From assembly GCA_905178155.1 (NCBI GenBank), contig CAJINV010000001.1:1725904-1789903 (forward strand): a stretch of 64,000 bases of DNA, read 5' to 3'. Both the position numbers and the translations under genes were made by a program. Shown in pieces: positions 11,224 through 22,729 of this stretch (positions are counted from its first letter, which is position 1; each line of letters opens with the position of its first letter). Source of the stretch: Amoebophrya sp. A120 (taxonomy: Eukaryota > Sar > Dinophyceae > Syndiniales > Amoebophryaceae). The notes beneath the pieces were generated by a model. The model searched no databases, was not told where the DNA came from, and worked only from the letters and a program-made list of their open reading frames with translations.

Positions 11224-12526
11224 TCAGCCCTCGTCCCTCTGTGTGAAATTGAAAATAGATCGATTGCCGTGCACTAAGATTTGATGAATTCTTTTCCTTG
11301 CTTTTTAACTTACTTTATCGAAGTCACTAAGCTAAAGTGAGAGAGAAATATCAACGTCAAGAATATGGCAATATAGTGCCAAAAAAGCCGCATGATGTAG
11401 ATTTCCCGGATCTTCGATTCGAACCTGCACCAAAATGACTGGAAGAAAAACCTATTTCTTGAAGAAAATCGTGAACTTCAGGCACAGAAGTAGGAGAACA
11501 AGAAACACGGCAGCACATCATCTATTGCCATAGTACAGACTCACTGCGTGCTCCGAGGATTGCATAGTTTGCACCTCGCGTCTGTAAAAACGAGACGGGC
11601 ACCAGCCGATACAGCCACATCAGATTTTGATAAAGATTCATTCTTGGAGGACATCAAGTAACTTGTACAACATCAAGCTGTCGAGTTTCAGTTTCTTCGA
11701 AGTCCGCAATAAATCAAATAGGGGACAACACATCAAGGAGCGCTGTGTTATTTCCTGAATCATCACCAATAAGCTCCACCATGTTCATTTTGTGACAAGC
11801 CATGTCCCATAGCTGTGCAAGTATGTTGACAATCAGTAGGGTCGTTGTCGTCCACGAGTCGCTAGGCTTACGGCTCGCACGGCTGTTTCTGTGAGCACCG
11901 GCGAGTACCATCATGCCGGGGTGGCAAGGGTAAGGGGAAAGTGTAGAATAGTCCTTGGTGCGGATTGGTGCGGCCGCACAAGAGCAAGCGCGGAGGGTGT
12001 CGTTGCTAGAATAATGTCGTCTGAAGGGTTATTCTTGCGAGGTGGTGGCAGAGGAACCAGCGTTAAGAATCCTGATAAATAATCTGAATGTTACATTTGT
12101 ATTTGTAAGCTGCTGGTGCTGGTACACGTACATACATCTAGTTCTCGCGCATTTGGGGTTTATGAAAAAATCAGCGACAACACAGGGGGTGTCCGATTCC
12201 TCCATCAAACCGACAGGGGTCGAGGATCAGGACATTTTCGGTACAGTTGTACATTCTGAAAAAAATGTTTGAACATGAACCATGACCACGTTGACACGCT
12301 ACCACTCCAACTGGCCACCCACACATTCCTTATGCGTGGTGATGGTGTTGGTGCGGTCGCTTGATTGATGTTTAATACGTCGAAAAGAATACTAAAAACT
12401 CCAACTCGTCGTTGTCTTTTGAAATGTAATCGAATTTAATTATCACTATCAGGTGGCGAAATATGATTAAACACCAGCAGAAGGTTCTTCTCCCGGGCGT
12501 AGTACTTGACTCTCTGACTGGCTCTA
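11224..12526. other. Intergenic region between small helical gene and SEL1L-like gene
   Basis: Mostly AT-richer unique sequence. A 66-codon ATG frame on the minus strand (11914-11714, MMVLAGAHRNSR) is the only candidate and I do not call it. No introner element or repeat seen. Confidence 0.4.
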
Positions 12527-15500
12527 CTATGTTTTCTCTTCCCCGTCTTTTTTGTTTGCAGCTTGTATCCCCGGGTCTATTTGCTGCAGCAGTTTACTTT
12601 CGGCCATGCCATCCGAGGAGCCGCCAAGCGTGTAGCCGCCTTGGGAAGCAGCTGCACCGGGGGACGAACCTGTGGCCCCACTTTCCCGTTGCATGCTATC
12701 CAGAAGGTGGTCCGCCATTTTGGCGTCGCTGCTCGTCTGTTGGTCCTTGGATGGTGGGTTCGACCCAGACGCGTTGCTGGCACTGGCGCTCCCGCTGCCA
12801 CTGGCGCCGCCACCGCTGCTCGAGACCGAGGAGGAGACAAGCGGGGCGCCATTCGGCCTTCCAGTCGTGGTCGATGAGCTCTGGTGCTGTGCACCAGCTG
12901 GTGATGTTCCGTTACTTACTTCCTGTGCCTTGATGCCCGGAGCGAGTGCTGACGACGGGCCGGCCGCGTTAGTAGAGGAACTCGAACTAGATGTTGACAT
13001 CAACTTAAAATTGGAATTGAACTCGTTTTTGAAGGCCTCGATCGCTTCCGGCGTGCGTTTGTCCATCATATCTTCGATGCTGCCGCCGCTGAGGTGCCCC
13101 CCGAAATTGGTCCACTCCGTGACGTCGTGGCCCAGTTCGTTGGCGATCTCATGCAGTCGCTCCTGTTCCTGCATAAAGGACTGCAGACTCGGGTTCTTCA
13201 GCATTTTTCGGTGGATCTCCTCCTGCTTTTTGTCGAGCGCCTCCTGTCTTTTTTCCTCGGCTTCTTTTGCGGCCTTTTCCTGCGCTATTTTCTCTTCCTG
13301 TTTCCTCTCCCAGCTGCGCTGTAGGCGCGGACGCACGAGCAGCAGCAATAGCAAAAAGGCGAACACCAGGACGAGCACCTGTTGTTTGGTAGTAGTTGGG
13401 GTTGTGAATTATATTATAGGCTAGAGAAGATGCGCTGAGACAACTAGAGGTGTTGAAAATCTTTATCTTGCCATTGTCGTATAGCTCTTGCAATTGCAGC
13501 AGCTTTACTCGACGATTGCAATTTATTTCCGTAAAAAGACGAAAAAAATCCGTCGGCGTTGCAACTACAGGGTAACAGCACAAGTCAGTGAGCGCCTTGC
13601 GAAGGCTATCAAAGCCAGCGAGCCACGCGACGTCAGTCACCATGATCTGCTGTCCGGACGAAGGTGGTCATCCTCATCTCTCTATACTACAACATAAAAA
13701 ATTCATCTTGAGCAACAAGAATACGTGTGTTCTGGGGTCCCGGAGCATTTTTCGCTGGATTTCGTCCAGCGGTGGCATCTATCAAATGCAAAAGTGTCTG
13801 GGTCTGGAACAAAGCAACTTGTCATGCTAAATCTGAATCATGTAAAAATCTGTGTTGCATGATTGCAAAAAGCTGTCCACTTTTGAGCCAATCGACAGGT
13901 GGTTTCTCATGCAGAATAGGCATGATAGAACTCTCACAGAATCATCTGTCATGCTATGTCTTACATACCAGACCTCATGGGTCATGGAAAACCTGCATGA
14001 CAAGTCTGGCACTCTTCCAGACCCAGACACTTTTGCATTTGATAGCATCTCCAGAAGCCACTTGTGCGCAGCCAGCGCCTGCAGCACGATGGTCACAGGC
14101 GCGGTCACCGTCCCCGGGTCCAGCTCGATCGATCGCTGGTAGAGCCGTTTTGCCAAAGCCAGGTCCTGCGGAATGCCCAGTCCAAATTGGTACATGAAAC
14201 CTGGGATGAAGATGATAAATTCAGATTTGGTGGAGTTCGGTCCGGAGATCTTCAGGCTAACAAAAAGCCTGCTTCCGGACAGAGATCATTGAAGCGAACC
14301 TGGAGGAAGACGAAGAGCCTGAGACAGGGCAACGACGAGCTCACGGTCACGCACAGGAGCTGCATTAAAATTCATATTTGAAAAAAAGCAAGCTTCTCGA
14401 TGTTGAAATTATGATAGCAAATAAGTATACCAAGGTTGAAGCTTGCTCGGGCGACGAAGTGCTGCATCCATTCCCCGGTGACCTGCATGTTGGATACCTT
14501 CCAGTAGTGCGAGATCGCGGCCTCCATGTCGGGCGGGTGTGCGTGGAGTTGCGCGATGCGCTCCAGCGTCATGGAGGATTTCTTCAGTTGATCCAGCAGA
14601 TTCTGATCGCCATCGGCGTCCGCACCGTTGGACGACTCGTCGATGCGCTCGAGGATCTCACGCGCCTCGGACTCGGCGAGCAGGTCTTCCTCGTTCCATT
14701 TCGAGCGGGGGGACTTCTTCTTGGCCCGGGACCGCATTTCCTCCGCCGTCTTGACGCCCATAGACTTCATAATCTCCACCTCTTCTGCCGACAGCATGTC
14801 ACTGTTTAGCACGTCCTCCACTTGCTCAGCACTTTGCGGGTTGTAAATGCCAAGTTGCTCCTCGTCGTGCTCACTCGTTGCGGCCCCCGAAGATGGCCGC
14901 GCTTGAGCCCCCGAGTTGCCATCGCTATTTGAGGATGTTGCACTCCCTCCGGCTGCCGCGTCAGAGGACGCTCCAGGAGTAGTAGAAGATTCGCCACTTT
15001 TACTATTAGGCGGTGCAATCATGCTGTTTGTGAGCTCTTCTAAGGGGCTGTCGCTCCGTGCCCAGCCGTAGTAGGCAAAGTCGCCCAAGCGGAGCTCGCT
15101 GCTTGCGCTCCCCTGGTCTGCAGACAGTTCGTAGTGTATTGTGAGGAAAAATCCCCCCTCCCCATATCAAAACGAAGTTTCTGATGCTGGATTTGCGTAC
15201 ACAAATCAGATTTGTGTTGCTGGAGAGGACTGCAGGCCTTTACGAAGCCTGAGTGGAGAGGTTTTGGGCTAGGCGCTGAGCATAGCAAACGTCTAGTCTG
15301 TCGGGCCAACAGCATCACAAACCGCTTGCAGAATGCGGCGGAGCCTGTGGAGTTGCGTTCTTGCAAGACAGAGACGATTTGTGGTCACAAATCAGCATTA
15401 CAAATTTTCTGAGACGTACCTTTTCGATATGGGGAGGGGGCATTTTTCCTTATGATATAGTGCCGCTGCGCATAGAACCGCGAAAACAGGGGGGACGCCA

Positions 15501-18500
15501 TCACCAGCGAGGACTTGCCCGTGTCCATGAGGTGCGCTAAATTCATCTGCGCCACCTCGTGGCCCGCCTCGGCGATATGGATTGCAAAAGTGTCTGGGTC
15601 CGTCTGGAAGAATGCAACTTGTCATGCTAAATCTGAAGCATGCAAAAATCTGTGCTGCATGATTACCAAAAGTCATCCAATTTTGACCAAGTCGGGAGGC
15701 AGTTTCTCATGCAGGATAGGCATGAGAGAGATCGCGCAGAATCTGTCATGCTAGGTCCTGCATTCCAGACCTCATGGGTCATGAAAAAGCTGCATCACAA
15801 ATCGCGCATTCTTCCAGACCCAGACATTTTTATATTTGATAGGCGAGCTGCAGGAACAAAAACGCGGACATGTCGGCGTTCGTGTACTGGCTGGCGGCCG
15901 AGCCCGTTGCTGCAGAGGTGAAAGAGCTGGAGCTACTGGTGGTATCGGTCGTCTGACCAAGCTGCTGCAGCGCGTACGCCTCCTGTAGTCGACTGCTCAC
16001 CCAGCTCCCGCGCTCGCACACACGCTTCAACAAATTCACGGCGATACTGCAGTCACGAACGGTGCCAACACCCTGATTTGATTTTGTTGAAAGGAGGATG
16101 AGTAGACATTGATCTTCGGTGAAAGCGAGCAGAAGGGAGAATGAGATGCACCTCCAAATTTCCGAATTAGTACAGACGCATTTTCAAGAATTTTAGGTGC
16201 TGACGCTCGCTGACGTTGTCAAGAGCCACTACTTTGTTCAACATCCTTTATTTCCTTGCTATGTCCATCCGCGACCGCAGCGCACACACATATTCGTAAT
16301 GAAAATGAAAAACATCAAAACTAACATAAACAAAGTACATTCAGGTGCATGATGGCGAGTGAATAGGCCGCGGGCGTGTGGCCTCGGTCTAAGGCCTGGG
16401 TGTACCACAGCACGGCTTTTTGGAAGCTCTGCTCGACACCGACCCCCGTGAGAAACACGGAGGCAAGATTGAACATGCCGTCGGCGGACCCTGCGTAGGA
16501 ACTCTCGTTGAAGTGCTGGTAGGCAAGCTTCACATTTCGCTCCTGCTTGTCCGTACCGTGGAAATAAATGTACCTGGTTTAGAAGTAGAAGCAGTGGCGT
16601 TGATGTTGAAATATGAAGGCGTTCATCTCCCGAAACTCAGCTGCTAAGAATTTCGAGGTGGAACAACCTTGGACCACACGACACAAGCTGCTGACGCAGA
16701 AAAAAACTTTCCGAATCTTCACGAGGTACGTAGAAGTTGTGCTGAGTACAACAGGATCCAACTTAGAAGTACCCGAGCCCGTTCTGCCCGAGCGCGTCGC
16801 CCTCGATTGAGGCGGAGACGAAGTACTCGTGCGCGGTGTCGAGATTTTTCTCCACCCCCAGCCCCAAGGCGTACATGTACCCGAGGAGGCCGAAGGAGCC
16901 CCCGTGGTTGGCATTGGCGGCGAGTTTCAGGTACTCCAGTGCCTTGGCATAGTTCTGGCGGAACCCGTCAATGCCCAGGAGGTACCGTTTCCCGATAGCC
17001 GCCGCCACGGCGGTGTCCCCAGAGGAGGCGATCTGGGTGAATAGGTTGATTTCCCCCTCCGACATCATCTTTTTGTTCTGTTTGTGGTCCAGGTTCAGCC
17101 GGATCAGCTCGACGGCCTGGGGCATGCCACTGGAGTAAATCTCCGTGATCCCCTTCGCAACCTCGATGTAATTCAGCGCAGCGGTGGAACCTGGTGAGTA
17201 GATGATAATTTTTGCTGACTTATCATCATAGATACGGTAAAGAATGAAAGAGGAAGATTTATTTCAACATAATCTGAGACTGAGTCTGACTCTCTCGTCC
17301 CTTACAACCCATATGAATTTAAGTCGTGCTAACTTGGAAAGTGGCATTATTTGGAAGCTAAAGAAAATATTAAATAGGGAATCAATATTATCCGTACATA
17401 TCTTTGGCACGTCGAACCCCTCTGAGTGGCGATAGCCCATGGCCATCAACGCGCCCGCGTGTCCGGCAGTCGAGGCTGCATAGAGGTAAAGAATGCTCAT
17501 AGCGTCCTTACTTGACTTCGGAAGGTTGGTCGCACGGCCGTGAACCTGTTATAAAGAGTTTTGCTTTTTTTTATTCACCAGTAAAACCCCTATTTGGCCT
17601 TGATTTTCGATCTCGATACAGAATTTGCTCTGTTGTACTACCGTGCAAAAGGTGGAGCAGCGACAGCAGCGGTTGACGACGTGTTGTCGCAGAGCACATC
17701 GTAGAAAATAAAGAACGCCGTCTTGTTCGTGTACGCGGCCACCTGGTTTAGTAGTTTCTCTCGCAAGCCGCAGACCTGTAGCACAGGTCTGCCTCAGCCT
17801 CTGCCTGTAGTTAGGCGGGGAAATAAAAATAAAGAACACGAGGGCAACATCAAAGCAGCAGGAAAATAGTATGAATAACTATCATCTTTAAATATATACA
17901 ATTTTCTGGAGTATGTCGTAGTGCGGGTCTTCCTCCAGAATGTTCGCGAAGAGCACCCCGAGGTTGTACTGTGCGTCTTCATTCCCCACGTTCGCTGCCT
18001 CCACGAAGTGGTGAATGGCCGAGGTAAAATTTTTCTCGAACACCATTCCAGTCAGCAGGAACTCGCCGATTTTGTTTACGCAGTACGGATCGTAGACAGA
18101 ACTTTTGTTGCCAATGTTGTTTTGCCCACTGCCGTCCGGGTTTTCCCCATCTTGTTCCTGCTGATCCTTTTCGTTTGGAATGATCGGCCTAGGGTGTTTG
18201 AAGGTGTACATGGTCTCTCCCATCACGTCCTGCTCTTCCTGATCGGTTGTTCCACCCTCACTGTTCGTTTTCGGCACAATGGCATTGGCGTACTGGCTCC
18301 GCGCCACGATCTCGCGGAGATTCTCGGGCACCTTACGGCGGTCGCTACAGAGCTCCAGGTACTGCTGGGCTCTCGGAAAATCCCGGGCGGTGGTGTAGTC
18401 GATTGCCGTCCGGAGGATGCTCGAATACCTGTACGGATGAGTAGTGGTATCTTCATGCACAAGATGAATATCGCGTGTGTGTGCCTGTGCTGTTCCTGTT

Positions 18501-18839
18501 GTAGCAAGAACTCTGTACTATTTCTTTTGAAGTGCGAACCGCAATCGGCTCATGTTTCTCTTCTTTTTCATGTAGTTCCCCTCAAATGTTCTTTGCAGAT
18601 AGTGTACTTTTTTATTTTTACCTTCGCATCTCTTCCGGGCGCTCCTCCTCCCCGGCGAAGGGATTTCGCTCTCTGCTCGGGCTTATGGTCTCTGCCACAT
18701 CGAAAGGCACGAGTCCCGTGTCGGATGCTAGGTCGAGCAGCGGTTCCACGATCATGTACACGATCCATACCTTGCCAAAATACAACAAAACCGCCAACAC
18801 GGCGACCACAGCCGCCAGTTTCGTTGCGAGGTTTGCCAT
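12527..18839 (-). CDS. SEL1L/HRD3-like Sel1-repeat ER membrane protein (ERAD adaptor)
   Basis: Twelve exons: 18839-18622, 18428-17900, 17775-17642, 17510-17398, 17190-16773, 16573-16339, 16072-15842, 15575-15458, 15136-14431, 14200-14045, 13779-13725, 13378-12527. Eight introns fit GT-AG and three are introner elements. The start is an ATG with a hydrophobic N-terminus (LATKLAAVVAVLAVLLYF). Sel1 repeats follow: AQYNLGVLFA, ALMAMGYRHSEGFDVPKIC, GLLGYMYALGLGVEKN, FNLASVFLTGVGVEQ, GVGTVRDCSIAVNLLKRV, LRLGDFAYYGWA, FNLGFMYQFGLGIPQDLALA. The GYRH...G..VPKxC block followed by ALNYIEVA, and the late V.RDC..AVNLLK.V.ERG.W block, are the parts that match SEL1L/HRD3 rather than other Sel1 proteins. Near the C-terminus are a membrane segment (VLVLVFAFLLLLLLV) and a long charged coiled coil on the opposite side. 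SEL1L/HRD3 scaffolds the HRD1 ubiquitin ligase in the ER membrane and receives misfolded luminal proteins; that role is inferred from family. Confidence 0.88.
13780..14044. mobile_element. Introner-like element, family B
   Basis: Near-perfect TIRs TATCAAATGCAAAAGTGTCT on both ends; perfect GCATC duplications. Intron of the SEL1L-like gene; removal gives WLLEMPPLDEIQ. Confidence 0.92.
15137..15457. mobile_element. Introner-like element, family H
   Basis: TIRs TATTGTGAGGAAAAATCCCC and TATCATAAGGAAAAATGCCC; perfect TAGTG duplications. Removal joins YAQRHY to ELSADQG ahead of the LRLGDFAYYGW Sel1 block. Confidence 0.88.
15576..15841. mobile_element. Introner-like element, family B
   Basis: Left end TATGGATTGCAAAAGTGTCT, right end TATCAAATATAAAAATGTCT on the other strand; perfect GGCGA duplications. 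Intron of the SEL1L-like gene; removal gives LQLAEAGHEVAQ. Confidence 0.9.
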
Positions 18840-19845
18840 CTGCCGCTGGACGACTGGCAAGGTCTGTAGTGAATCCAGACGCTGAACAAGCTTGTACTCG
18901 ACCACGCACCAATCAAGCTGCTGCCACTCCTGGGCCGGTCTGTTAACAGAAGAAACGGTCAACACAGTCGCGACACGCTGGTTCTTTCGGCTCCATTTTT
19001 TCTTTTCTTCGCGGTGTTGTGAACGACATAAACCTTGCTTCGACGCGACACGAGGACATTTCTTTCCGGTGAACGAAGGAGACCCCGACAAGAGAGGTCA
19101 TCATCATGATTTTCTACAAGCTATACTGTTGCTACCCACACCAGATATAAAACAAACTTCTTTTAATAAAAATAAAATTCCATCAGATAATGTTGAGGGT
19201 CATATACTTACGTTTGAGATGAAATAAGAGAATCACATGGATATGATCATTAGAGACGGGGACAGATAACAATTATGAAGACCGAGGGGGCATCAATCTG
19301 CAACCTACAACTAGGAGTGGCGCTGAATGCGAAATGGATATCAATACGCAGGTAGAGATGGTCGTGCTGGAATAGACGTATTAGATTTGAAGATATTCAG
19401 TAAAGTGGTTTTTGTTTTTTAGCCAAAACACGATTTTTGTGATTCCATTACGATTGATGTTAAAATGGAGTTCTGTCGATAAAGAATTTGCGGCGATCTT
19501 GATCGGCACATGACTTTGTAGAACCTCGAACACAGTCTTGGTTGCTGAGGCGCACCATAATGCAGGAGCGCACTGCCTCTCGGGGCGTCCCATGATACAG
19601 GTGCAAAACCTTGCGACCCTGACAACGTGCGATCGTAAGGGATGGCCAGATTTTGTTTATCTTCGGAAACGCTGCAATCATACATTCATACCATGAGGCA
19701 GGCGTCAGCTGTCTCGCGCTTGCTCTGGTGTAGTAGTTTATGAACTACTTTAAGAGAAGATTTTTCTACAACGTATACTTTTTATCCTGAGTCAATGACT
19801 ATAGAAGCCGCAACTTATTTCTGGCAGGAGGACTTCTACCACTAT
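18840..19845. other. Intergenic region upstream of the SEL1L-like gene
   Basis: Contains only short frames with no start or splice support. Presumably the 5' flank of the SEL1L-like gene and the 3' flank of the next one. No promoter motif recognised. Confidence 0.4.
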
Positions 19846-20379
19846 TCATCGATTCGCCCCTCGCATGAAAAATCCGAATGCGCTTCTTGGTCGCGTTCGT
19901 TTCCAATTTTGCGCGTTGCTCGGCATAGCCATCGTTCCGGTCCTCGGAGACGAAGCTACACTCCCAGAATGCTGCTCGTCGAATAAAGCCGCCACGTTGC
20001 TCGTGCTTTTTCCTGCAGCATTTGATGACGGGTAAAAAGGTCCACCTCGCCACGCGACACCGCTCAACGTCGAGGGAGATGAAATAAGCAACTTCTTATT
20101 TCTTGACACGGGTGAATCATGGTTCTTGTCCTGTTCTCCTGCTCGTCTCACTTCCAGTGGGTGGCGCGCAGAAATTTGGGACGCACGAACCAGGCCGATC
20201 CGTGGGGTCTTGCCGTCGGATTTCGCGACGGAATGCCATCGAATCTTCAGCAGATCGTGATCACCATCCACGATTGCACACACGACGCTGCCCATCGTGC
20301 CGGGCAGGACTTTGAATGCCGAAAGTGCGCTATCGAAGCAAAAAAGTGAAGATGTCCTGCTTTTTATTGCGTACGTCAT
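19846..20379 (-). CDS. Unknown basic protein
   Basis: The ATG at 20379 follows directly on a polypyrimidine-AG (CTCTTGCAG), and a good donor (CTAG|GTAAGC) lies about 55 bp upstream. The start may therefore be a splice-joined codon rather than the true initiator. The frame reads MTYAIKSRTSSLF, has a plausible folded part (GSVVCAIVDGDHDLLKIRWH) and ends in a basic tail (RTRPRSAFGFFMRGANR) at 19846. A competing frame across the same intron (HKTDEPLDDVRNKKQDIF, stop at 20345) also looks protein-like, so the frame used is not certain. Confidence 0.35.
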   Translation of the reverse strand: MTYAIKSRTSSLFCFDSALSAFKVLPGTMGSVVCAIVDGDHDLLKIRWHSVAKSDGKTPRIGLVRASQISARHPLEVRRAGEQDKNHDSPVSRNKKLLISSPSTLSGVAWRGGPFYPSSNAAGKSTSNVAALFDEQHSGSVASSPRTGTMAMPSNAQNWKRTRPRSAFGFFMRGANR

Positions 20380-20609
20380 CTGCAAGAGGTTAAGGCAACG
20401 AGCGAAGAATCTCAAAAATCATTGCAAATTTTGAGCTTACCTAGTGGTTCGTCTGTCTTATGCTGAAGCCCAACTAAAAAGGCTTGAAAGACAAACCACG
20501 AGCACCAGACTTGCTCTAAAGCGATTACGATGGATTAGTAGACGTGGCAAGCAAGAAATGCACAAGAAACAGTGTCTGTAAGTGCCACCTAAGCAAGACG
20601 TTACTTGTT

Positions 20610-22293
20610 CTAGAAGATTTGCCTGCGAGTGCGAGGAATCTCTATCTCTGTTCCGCAAGTAGAACAAAAATTGCGCGCGAGATACGTATCTATGTACTTT
20701 TTGCTTGGATATTTGCTATGCAACGACTGCTGCGTGCCGTCACATTTCCATTTCATCTTTTCGAGGGCGTACACCTGCTGTCGTAACCGAAACTTTGGCA
20801 CCTCGGAGCAAGTTGTAGACCCTTCATGATCTCCAACATTTGGAACAAAAACCTGCGATGGTCCTCGTGGTGCTCCGAACTCTCCTCCGTCCCCGCAGGA
20901 GGCGCTCGGTGTTACATCATCGCCGGCCCCAGGAAGTGTTTCTTGGATAGGATCTTCTTCTTCTTTACAACAGGCAGCAAGGTTGATGTTCTTGGGGTTC
21001 TTCATCGCGGGGTTAACCCGCGTGGTGGATTGATCCGAAGCGGCGCCATGGTTGTGGACAACACGAACATGCGCAGAATCAGAAAGATTCTCGGCCCGCT
21101 GCTTCGGTAGTTCTTGCGGTCCAGCACGACCCAGGCTAGAATCACCTTCATCCGGGTGCAGCTGCAAGATCGAGGTCAGAGCAGAAACTTCGCAGAGCTT
21201 GTCCTGGAAGGACTTCAGTGTGGACTCCAGGTAGCGAATATCAAACAAAAAAGTGTATCACGTTAACGGTAGTTGTGAGCCATTGCAGTCATGCATTTGC
21301 ATGAAAAGTTTCGCTAATATCATGCATGCTGTGCTGTGCAATACAATTTATTTAGGGCATTACTTATCATCAACATCATTTCTGACGCATTACTGCTACT
21401 GCATCCCAAATTCCGTTAACGTTAAATATTTTTTGGTGCTGTGTGATACCGGATTCGCTTCTCCATTTGCTGCACACGGATATGAAAGCCTCAGACTGGA
21501 AATCCTCAAAGTGGAAATAATTTGTGATGCATGAAATGCAAGGCAAAAAAGACTGCATTGCAGAGGACAGAATGGAGGCCGACTCTTGTCCTGCTAGGGG
21601 TTCAGAATTGGGCTGCTGATTAGCACGAGAGAAGGGCACCCCTTTGCCTACCTAGCATGACAGACATCCTTTGAGTGCCCGGAAAATTTGTCATGCGCCG
21701 ACTAGAAATGGCGCTTCGACTGGAGTCGTTTTTTTGCATATACAAATTATTTCCACTTTGAGGATTTCCAACGTGAGGCTTTCATAACGGACTGCGAGCA
21801 CTTCCGTTTTCCTCGCTTGTTGGTGCTCCGAAGATGAACAAGCTGGATTTATGTCAAGGTCTTCTCGAGCGTGGGCGTCAACGTGGTCCACGGCGGCCAT
21901 GCTAGTGTTGAAAGAAGAAGAGGAGACCACAGGGTGAGAGAATGCTGGTGCTGACCTCCTTGTTTTCGCCACGATTTTTATTTCCCCTGCGGCTCCGCTG
22001 ACGGCCCGTTCTTTGCAATCACTCATCGCCGACGTGGCAGTTGAAGGGGTAGTGGTCTCCGTTTGATGTTTTCTTTTGCTGCTACCATCAGTCCCTGTTA
22101 GTACGTCGATCTGACTCCTTTCGATCTCGGCCGCATTCGCGCTCGAAGGACCGGCAGCAATGCTATGTCCTGCTGCGCATGATCTCCGTTCGTCAGCCCA
22201 GGATGCTTTCGAGAAAACACTGCCCGACTGACGGAGTTGCTTGTTGTCCTGGCGCAAAAGCGCCGCAGCGTAGCGACTGGCCGGATCGTCCAT
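20610..22293 (-). CDS. Coiled-coil protein of unknown function, interrupted by two introner elements
   Basis: ATG at 22293 (MDDPASRYAAALLRQDNKQL). Exons about 22293-21787, 21475-21450 and 21238-20610. The F-family element has perfect ACGGA duplications, and its removal joins VLAVR to VQQMEKRIR. The following E-family element leads to YLESTLKSFQDKLCEV. The joined segment is a convincing coiled coil. The rest is low complexity, with a cysteine group near the end (FCSTCGTEIEI) before a TAG at 20610. The gene may continue into 20.3-20.6 kb by another intron. About 390 residues if the stop is real. Function unknown. Confidence 0.6.
21239..21448. mobile_element. Introner-like element, family E
   Basis: Left TATCAAACAAAAAAGTGTAT, right (other strand) TATCACACAGCACCAAAAAA, with GTTAACG inside both ends. 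TSD unclear. Intron of the 20.6-22.3 kb gene, 27-32 nt from the F element. Confidence 0.72.
21481..21786. mobile_element. Introner-like element, family F
   Basis: TIRs of about 45 bp beginning TATGAAAGCCTC on both ends; perfect ACGGA duplications. Only copy of this family in the window. Confidence 0.88.
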
Positions 22294-22729
22294 TCTTCAA
22301 AAGATTTGGCTATACATACACGACTTTATGCATAGTCTTTTTTACGAAAATGTTCCCGTGTGTGTTTGACATTGACTACTTACAGGCAAGAGCTATCACG
22401 TTTTTGAAACCGAGACTCTTTATCTTCGTTCTGCTTTTTACCTTCAGTATAAAAAAAATGAAACTCGCGGCTGGCTCTGGCTCTCTGTTGACGATTATTA
22501 ATTTCATCTGTGAGATGTGAGTACACTTGCACGTCACCCTGACCGCACACTTCCCTCTGATAGACAACAACAGAAGGAGCCATCAGGCACCCCACCGCGT
22601 CGAAACGCTAGGGGTCGGGCTGCAATGTCTGCACATCGAAGACAAGAGCGCCGCCTGTAGAAGCAAGAAGACATGCGTTGTTCAGAATCACAAACTGAAC
22701 TAGGTCGACTCAGATTCTTGAAAAAGTCC

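Noticed and set aside
11400-11480. GGTTCGAATCG on the minus strand, resembling a tRNA T-loop box
   Set aside because: No matching A box or foldable acceptor stem at the expected distance.
13149-13643. Minus-strand frame between the last two SEL1L-like exons
   Set aside because: A GT-AG intron (13724-13379) removes most of it and joins the exons in phase to a clear membrane segment; the remainder is an alternative frame of the last exon.
13780-14044. Repeated similar segments that could be taken for a CRISPR array
   Set aside because: Copies are scattered inside eukaryotic genes, have inverted ends and target-site duplications, and there is no regular repeat-spacer array.
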